A DNA stretch of 64,000 nucleotides from Fomes fomentarius (Eukaryota; Basidiomycota; Agaricomycetes; Polyporales; Polyporaceae). This document shows positions 57,736 through 64,000 of the stretch, one piece after another. Under the pieces are notes generated by a model that was not told the origin of the DNA, did not search any database, and worked only from the letters and a program-made list of their open reading frames with translations. Position 1 is the first letter of the stretch; each line of letters begins with the position of its first letter. The DNA lies in NCBI GenBank assembly GCA_022606135.1, contig JABYQN010000002.1, forward strand, positions 434,001 through 498,000, read 5' to 3'. Made by a program: the position numbers and the translations under genes.

Positions 57736-59365
57736 CTACTTCTTTCGTTTGGCCATCTCCGCAAATGAAGGTTTCGAACCCGCCTTCAGTCCCTGCTGCT
57801 TCGGAGCCTTCGGATGAAATTAGTACAAAGAACGATGCTTCGTCGTGAAATACACTTACTGAGAGCACGGTCGATGAATCGCACGCGTCTGCTGCGTCCG
57901 TAGGGTTCTCATCCGTCACCGTTCGCTTGGCCACCACGGGGGATCCGGCGATTGAGGAGGGGCAGAGCTTGGTACGGCCGGTTGCGAAACACTGACTATC
58001 GTAGTCTCATTATGCCGAGGTTGCGAGACGTTGAATTCTAGTGCTGGAGTCGACCCATCTTTTCTCCCCTTCCCACGATTACGCCCTCTGCCACCTCTGC
58101 GCCCTCTGCGCCCTCCGCGCCCCCTGCCATGGTCAGAGATCGTTTGCGCGCGTGATGGCGGATCCTGGGAATGAGTACCATTTCCTGTCTAGATAGTGTC
58201 GACAGAGTGAGTCGCAATGATTCACCTATAAGGGGTAGGAGCTTACAAGAGTCGAGTTGGTGCTCTCAGGCGGATCGAGCGCGAGATTTTGGAAAGCGCT
58301 TGGCGGACTCCAAGTCACTTCCGGACTTCGCTGGGAGACGCGAAGGATAAGAGTTGACTGGAAACGGAAGGAAGAACATGGAAGAGAAAATAACCAACCG
58401 CGCCAGATGGGGGAAGAGAGACAGGTGACGTTGATGGAGAGATCGTTCTTGGTGTCCTGGCAGGCTGTGCAAGGACAATGACACGGAGATCAGAAGATTG
58501 TCAGCAAACAGATACCTCCGCACGTAGTAAACGCATGAAATCCCACAGTGGGGCTTCCACTTCGTGGAAACTGTTTTCTTTGAAATTCCTGAACAAGATC
58601 ATGAGCGCGGTGCACGAAAACGCTGGAGTTGACGTGCCATCTCACCTGGTATTCACGTCTGCATGTTTCCGGATAGCTCGGGTCTTCGTCGCATAGTGCT
58701 TCCCATTGGTCCCATTTTTCCTCGATGATTCCAAGAAGCCTCTCGCGAGTCTCTTGATCAACAACGGATGACGAATGGGGATTCTGTCTTGTGCGGTTTG
58801 CATTCTTCCACCTGTCCGAAGTCTGGCCCCGTGAGGTGAACTGCCGAGCTATGAGCCACGCGTGGAGATCTGTTGAGTCCTTTTTGGAGTTGGACCACTC
58901 CGGAGACGTATGTAGGTGGAATGCATCGGGATCCTCCGCGATTTCACTGTGTGGATACACCGCGACGCAGAACAGCTGCAGGATCGATGGGAGGAGCCGA
59001 CGTACACGGAAGTCGCCCTCGTATGTTGCAAATAGGAGAACGACCGTTTCTTCTGCGCCATGCTCGGCTTGCCACTCTCGGAGACGGCGCTCAAGGACAA
59101 TCGCAGGACGAAGTCTACCGCGGAATTGTGAGTTTTTTGAAAGTGCGCTGGTGGTGGAACCCCTGCGATGCAAAACCGGTTCCTGGTTGAAAATGTGATC
59201 ATGCACGGGGACATGGACAGATTCGAGGAGTGCTATGATGTCGCCAACGTTGTACGTAGTGCCCGGGGGTGGCAAGTGTTGGTCATGGATTAGTGAGTCA
59301 CATCGCGTGCAAGTGACCATAGTCCCGTTATGACGGAGTGATGAGAGTCGACAATGCGATAGCAT
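57736..59365 (-). CDS. Family A gene 3 (A3), unknown function, RGG-like tail
   Basis: The domain exon 58646-59365 is 240 codons from MLSHCRL, matching A2 in length; a longer in-frame start at 59563 would add a segment absent from A1 and A2. Landmarks: CTRC (CxxC), NVGDIIALLESVHVPVHDHIF, RLRPAIVLERR, VVLLFATYEGDFRVRRLLPS, FCVAVYPHSE, HLHTSPEW, HAWLIARQF and LLGIIEEKWDQWEALCDE, ending EYQ at the conserved intron. The tail contains a Gly/Arg-rich block encoded at about 58061-58128 (GRGRGGRRGRRGGRGRN) and probably ends FAEMAKRKK at 57736. Tail exon structure is provisional. Head-to-head with B5. Confidence 0.68.
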
Positions 59366-59679
59366 TGCCAGAGTGGCACCGCGAGTTATATCCTGTGCGA
59401 CTGCAGTGACATTTACGTGATATAAGATCTCATCATGGTTCCCAAGAATGAGCCTGAGAACAGTACTCCGCCACCAGATACAAACAAAGACATACAAAGA
59501 CAGCCCATTTTGGGCGTTGTCCAACCTTCTGCTCCGCTCCGCCACAACCGTCATACTGGTTCCCGCCACCATTTCTGTGAGACCCTCCTCCTTTCCCTTC
59601 TGTGCGCGATATACTGTGCACGCTTTGATATTGATATTACGACGCTTGTTCTGTCTATGTGCTGGTGCTAATTAACATC
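59366..59679. promoter_or_regulatory. Shared divergent promoter of A3 and B5
   Basis: The 314 bp between the ATGs of A3 and B5 must hold both promoters, the shortest spacer of the three pairs. No strong TATA box was recognised. Confidence 0.45.
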
Positions 59680-61714
59680 ATGAGAATGACCAATCGGAGA
59701 TCTGCGCGTCTACCGAAGGCGCGGCGGTTCGCCGCTGTTCGTATGGATCCTGTAGCGATGGTTGAACATCTCCAGGATCCTGCTGCTACTCACGCAGCCA
59801 AACGGATGCGACCGAAGAACTACCTGGTATACCTCGAGTTTGTGAGCAGTATACATACCACTTGCCGCTTCAATACCACCCCTAACTATTGCATAGCCAG
59901 AAGATCTCCCGATGCCGGACAGTCCATGGTGTCGCTATCGTATCAGTCCAATTGCAACTACTCTGCGACCTGCAAACCCAGAGAAGGGTATTACGCCCGA
60001 CATGGTTGCACCGATATACCCCAACACGGACTATTCGAAAGGAAACATCCACATCAGCTCGACCCCGCCCTTCCCGTTCCCGAACTGTTACTTCTGGGCT
60101 GAAAGTCGCATGTCATTGCGCGTACGCGTGAGCCGCGGACTTGGATGTGGCTACGACAACGACAAGGCCTACCAGCTCAGCATTCCGCAGCATCTAGCGC
60201 TCGCAAATTCCTTCGAGCATGCGCTCGACATCATCTGTCGACATCAGCAGAACCTCGCTCGTACGGAGACCCATACCCGACCTACCTGGCAGAACAAATT
60301 TCACTCTACCTTTGATGCTCATTCAACCCATGATGAATTCGCTGTGACCGATGACGACTCTGATTCATATCCTGTATCAGACAGGCCACTCAGCCCGTCT
60401 CTTCCGCCTTCCATCACGGACCTCTTTGCGCTCAACCTGTTTGGATGGGATGACGACCCTACCTTCCAGTTCATTCCTCTCGTCGATCTACGATTCGAGG
60501 TCGAAGAGACCTTCAAATCCGACACCATCCCCAGTCCCGCGGAGTTGTGGAAAGAGCAAGCAACTATCTCCCGGCAAGTGTACTCACTACATTTCTATCT
60601 TCGTTACTAACTTTCATGAAGTATCATCAAGGACTCGCTCAGGAGACGCGAGTCATTGCATAGCATAGGCTTGTGGAATTGCTTGTCAACATTACCAGAC
60701 GTTGAGCTCAGGACCGAGCGGCCTGATATGCTCCCCGCTGGCTCGTCATTCACCGTACAACATTCGGTTTCGTACATGTGCGCTTTATCTCTCGTACCGT
60801 GTATTGTGCACAACTTATCGGTTATTCTCAGGGAACATGTTCAATCCAGCGACTCAGTGGAGCACCGCACTTGGCATGGTGGCAGTCATATTCAGGAGAA
60901 CATATCTCTATTCACGTTCGGCGAAGAACCGCGTTCTTTGCAGGGCCCAGCAGTGCGAGAAACAACCGTACACTCATTCAATGCAGGACCGGAAGCCGAG
61001 CCCGTACCCGAACTACCCAACGATCCGTCTAACGAGCCACCGCCTCCCCAGTACACGCGCAAAGCTGCACCACACACCCCACCCCCATCATACGCCGACG
61101 TGATCAAGAATGGCAGGGCATCCTTGCCATCTCCACGTCCCGGTTCCCGCGCAGCTGTATGGCCCTCCCGTCATGACTCGTCTCCCGTCCCGCAGCGCTC
61201 TGAAAGCAGCTCTACACCAAATGCAGACGACCCTGCGCACAAACGGCATGCTCACCGCCGTGCAACAAAACCCAGAGCTCCTGATCGCCCTCCTACAGCG
61301 CCTCGATTACACTCTTACACATACTTGCGCGAGTCCGAGACCACCGTGCGCTCGGGAGAAGGTTGGACACGGATACGTACGGATAGCCGGTTGCCTGTGG
61401 TAGACCGGTCCGTCGGGACGCGGAGAGTCGTTGCTGACCAGCAGCGTCGGACAATCAGGGTGCTGCAGGAGGACAGGTGTGCAGCGGCCCAACCGACGGC
61501 CCAACGTCAACAGGGGGCGCAACAGGGCGAGCCTGCGCCGCGTCCGCGGACAGCCTATAACGCTGCACGGCGTAAATCCGGGAGTGCAGCGAAGCAGGCG
61601 CAGCGTGGGCGATTTGACTCAGGCCCGGTTGACCGCATTGAAGCGCCGCATGCTGAAGACGTGCCTGCTCTTGTGCACAGTAGTCGAACACGGTCGTTGC
61701 CTCTGCAGAAGTAG
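59680..61714 (+). CDS. Family B gene 5 (B5), unknown function, extended C-terminus
   Basis: Exon 1 59680-59841 (MRMTNRRSARLPKARRFAAV ... KNYLVYLEF), exon 2 59897-60573 (EDLPMPDSPWCRYRISPIAT, GITPDMVAPIYPNTDYSKG, FPFPNCYFW, GWDDDPTFQFIPLVDLRFEV), exon 3 from 60622 (IIKDSLRRRESLHS). The intron between exons 2 and 3 uses a GC donor (GGCAAGT). Exon 3 stays open to 61714, adding about 360 residues unlike the other copies, with PPPPQY and PPPSYADVI motifs and a basic, Ala/Arg-rich end. Whether this is one exon, has hidden introns, or includes a neighbouring gene is unclear. The most diverged B member; lacks the EHDGAI motif (CGYDNDKAYQL instead). Confidence 0.68.
60574..60621 (+). other. GC-AG intron in B5
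   Basis: The B-family phase-2 intron between the exon-2 end and IIK begins GCAAGT and ends GAAG here, while B1-B4 use GT donors at the same place. Phase and the following IIKD codons only fit this GC donor. Confidence 0.7.
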
Positions 61715-61731
61715 GGTGTTTCCGACGAGAC

Positions 61732-62690
61732 GGTATGTACGTTTAGATTTGTGTGGTAGTCGGATATACTACTGTTCATTGCTTTCGGCCTGTTGTCCAT
61801 TTCGCTGCTCTCGAAGCATATCCAATCATTACTTGGACACTACCCCCAGAACAGGTGCGGAATAAGGGGCTGTTCCGGTGGACCGGAATCTCAGTAAATC
61901 TCTGGAGAGCTATCTGGCCTAGGCCGTCGCAACTGCGCAAGCTGGTCGATACGACGGGCTTCCAGGATCCAACTTTCAACACAACAGAGGCAAGCCAATC
62001 TATCACCTACGAGCATCAGACAAAAGGAAGTGCTGGAACACGAGAGAATACTCAGCCAGCCTCAGCGTTTTGCTCGGCAACACACTATCCTTCGACATCT
62101 TCCTCAAGCTCCATACGACAAGCCGTGGCAACGGGTACTTCAGGTCTGTCGCTGCTGGTACACTGCCGATCCTATTCGTCGCGCGCCACAACGGGTGCGA
62201 GGCGCACCTCCGGATATTCTCTTTCAACGCACATATGTTCTGCGATAGACCACGCGGCGAGCAGATCACCGGCCTGGACTTTGTGTAACTATGGAATTCG
62301 GAGATGCCCCGCGTCGCGGAGCTTGTGGCGATGAACCTGCACCTGCAGCTCGCGGAGACGTTTGAGTCGCGAGGCGAGGAGCTGTCGGCTTCGCAAGTTC
62401 CGGCTGTTCTCAGACCCGGTAGACGAGCGCAACGGCAACCCGACCTCACTGCCCCGCAACTTCCACCAGCTGTCGCTCGAAGGGGTGCACATTGCATACC
62501 CCCGCGCGGCTCACGCCCACGGAGACGGCCCCCTTGGCTCGTCAACCTGGACGACCCCGCCGACGTCGAGACGTTATGTCAATGCCTTCTTGACCCTACT
62601 CGACTAGCTCAGCATGGTCCACGCTGTCATCCACCCGAAGACTAGGAACCATTTCATCTTCACCGAGGGCCCGCACTGAAGATCGACGTG
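61732..62690 (+). pseudogene. Decayed coding remnant, family not recognised
   Basis: Adjacent stretches in different frames look coding: LSFDIFLKLHTTSRGNGYFR with FVARHNGCEAHLRIFSF (about 62070-62285, ending TAA), then VAELVAMNLHLQLAETFESR (62304 on), then DERNGNPTSLPRNFHQLSLE with GVHIAYPRA in another frame, then FIFTEGPH. They read in order along one strand, as a gene broken by frameshifts would. No domain can be named. Confidence 0.35.
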
Positions 62691-63215
62691 AAAAGAGCAA
62701 CTTGGACGACTTTGAGGGTACCAGTGTCTGAGTACATATACTTAATTCTCGTGCGCGGAGAACGTCGCAGTACTTGCTGGAGGGTCGACATCAACCACCG
62801 TCTTTCCGTCTTTCTTCTGAGCCTTACGAACCGCAGAGTGGCGAAGGTTAAGCGCACCTCCGTCTCATTACCATAAATGCATTTGTTTGTCTCTGGTATC
62901 GACCTCGGCTTGAACTGCCCCGAGGACTTGACCGACCAATGACGTCGTGACGAAGTGAGGTGATGGTGATCTGAGCCCTTGCTATTACCGCCTTAACAAT
63001 AGCCTGCACGGTTATTCTGCAAGTCAAATTCGTGATTCTTGCATTCTTGTGGTCGCCAGTGAGGTCATGATTGACATGGTCGTGGTCAGAGTTCAAGTCT
63101 GAAGCGCTCGAGCACTTGTTGCCTCCGCCCGCCATCCCGTCCGCCAGGCTTCGTCCCATCTATCGATCCTCCTCCTCTATCGCGTGGTCTACTATCGTAG
63201 GCTTGCTCGTGGCAT

Positions 63216-64000
63216 ATGATGGAGGGTCCATCTGCACCTAGGGAAAGCGCCAGGGGCTATGACCGATCTAGACGCGACGACCGTCGGAGGCCTCGCTCAC
63301 GTTCTCCGGATAACACACGACGGCGCGACCGTTCGCGTTCCAGATCACCCAGGCGACGGTCGCGCAGCCCTCGTAGGCGTAGGTCTCCTTTACACTCAGA
63401 TCCTGCCTCGCGCTATAGACGGAAAGACGAGCAAGAGCAGCCACGGCGCCGGTCGACGTCACGCTCGCGTTCGCGCTCACGGTCTAGAGACAGCGACCGG
63501 AGTAGGAGGCAGGACCGATCGCGGGATCGGAGGAGGCGTTCGCGGTCTGCATCTAGCTCCTCGTCAAGTTCTTCTGACCGGAGGCGGCACAAGAGAAAGA
63601 AGGACAAGCAGAAGAAGCGGCGGAGCAGGAGTAGGAGTCGGGATAAGGACAGGAAGGAGAAGAAGAAGAGTAAAAAGGACAAGAAGGTGCGTATTGAAAA
63701 TTTCACGATATGCTCTCCTCTTCACCACGGCTGTGCGTGCAGAAACAAAAGAGCGGGGCTGTTGGCCACGAGCAATGGGGCAAATACGGCATCATCAACG
63801 AGACTGAGTGGGTGCTCCCTACTTTGCGCATATTCTTTCTCTACTCACCTCGCACCTAGCCTGTACAACAAAGAGCCAGAGTTCCGCGCATGGCTTGTAG
63901 AGGAACGCAAAATAAACCCAGAGACTATTTCGAAGGATCAGACAAAGAAAGAGTTTGCTCGTTTCGTCGAGGACTACAACACCGGTATGTCTATCTTCCC
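63216..64000 (+). CDS. RS-rich nuclear protein with SCI1-like C-terminal domain (partial)
   Basis: Exon 1 63216-63686 starts MMEGPSAPRESARGYDRSRR and is an arginine-serine domain (RSRSRSPRRRSRSPRRRR and repeats) followed by a lysine-rich run (KKKSKKDKK). Exon 2 63743-63807 has HEQWGKYGIINETD. Exon 3 63860-63984 has LYNKEPEFRAWLVEERKINP and KKEFARFVEDYNT, then a GT donor; the gene continues beyond the window. The RS region plus WGKYGII and the FRxWLxEER / FxxFVxxYN motifs resemble the conserved domain of plant style cell-cycle inhibitor 1 and fungal homologs, a nuclear, splicing-linked family. Introns splice in frame. The more obvious longer open frame overlapping here is out of phase and spurious. 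Confidence 0.75.
   Translation, partial: MMEGPSAPRESARGYDRSRRDDRRRPRSRSPDNTRRRDRSRSRSPRRRSRSPRRRRSPLHSDPASRYRRKDEQEQPRRRSTSRSRSRSRSRDSDRSRRQDRSRDRRRRSRSASSSSSSSSDRRRHKRKKDKQKKRRSRSRSRDKDRKEKKKSKKDKKVRIENFTICSPLHHGCACRNKRAGLLATSNGANTASSTRLSGCSLLCAYSFSTHLAPSLYNKEPEFRAWLVEERKINPETISKDQTKKEFARFVEDYNTGMSIF

Noticed and set aside
43542..61714. Mating-type A locus (divergent HD1/HD2 homeodomain pairs)
   Set aside because: The architecture is similar, but neither family has a homeodomain helix 3 or other HD features.
63259..63807. 182-codon plus-strand frame at the right end
   Set aside because: It is the shifted shadow of the RS-rich gene; the true frame starts at 63216 and continues through spliced exons with a conserved domain.
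1..64000. CRISPR arrays, bacterial operons, telomeric repeats
   Set aside because: None seen; gene structure is plainly eukaryotic.

Overview
The window is nuclear DNA of a filamentous basidiomycete, most likely an Agaricomycete. Genes are cut by many short GT-AG introns (mostly 48-75 nt), are densely packed on both strands, and include conserved fungal housekeeping genes (ELP1, CWC15, USO1/p115) beside expanded accessory families (P450s, a 7TM family, saccharopine-dehydrogenase-like oxidoreductases). There are no operons or ribosome binding sites to annotate. I found no convincing tRNA, rRNA or CRISPR array.

Layout. 1-6.1 kb: two OrdA-type cytochrome P450 genes on the minus strand flank a plus-strand seven-helix membrane protein; the first P450 runs off the window edge and carries at least one apparent frameshift. 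7-9 kb: a carboxylesterase tail fragment, a small secreted cysteine-rich protein and a 287-bp element with terminal inverted repeats. 11-25.7 kb: three saccharopine-dehydrogenase-like paralogs (one with a 2-nt deletion) around a DUF1479 oxygenase-like gene and ELP1. 26.3-27.4 kb: CWC15. 31.8-34.1 kb: a class V aminotransferase related to the NifS-like domain of molybdenum cofactor sulfurase. 37.8-41.8 kb: USO1/p115. 63.2 kb to the end: an RS-rich nuclear protein, cut by the window edge. Gene-poor stretches lie at about 8.9-11.0, 27.4-31.8 and 34.1-37.6 kb.

The most unusual region is 43.5-61.7 kb. It is an amplified array of two unrelated gene families that I do not recognise, here called A and B. 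Three A genes (minus strand) stand head-to-head with three B genes (plus strand) across short shared promoters. Two more B genes lie between them, one with a vestigial A fragment in the expected divergent position. Intron positions and phases are conserved within each family. One copy carries a stop and a 17-bp tandem duplication, one A gene has a tandemly duplicated exon, and one shared promoter is split by a 698-bp TIR element with a TA target-site duplication. The order of predicted strands and short motifs in A (GDI, RPAIV, a Tyr-containing strand, PISP, HTxPEW) recalls the PemK/MazF fold. That is a hypothesis to test, not an assignment.

Several indels sit in otherwise well-conserved genes, so some could be sequencing errors and not true pseudogenes. 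Exon limits are hand-derived from splice signals and reading frame and should be read as provisional.
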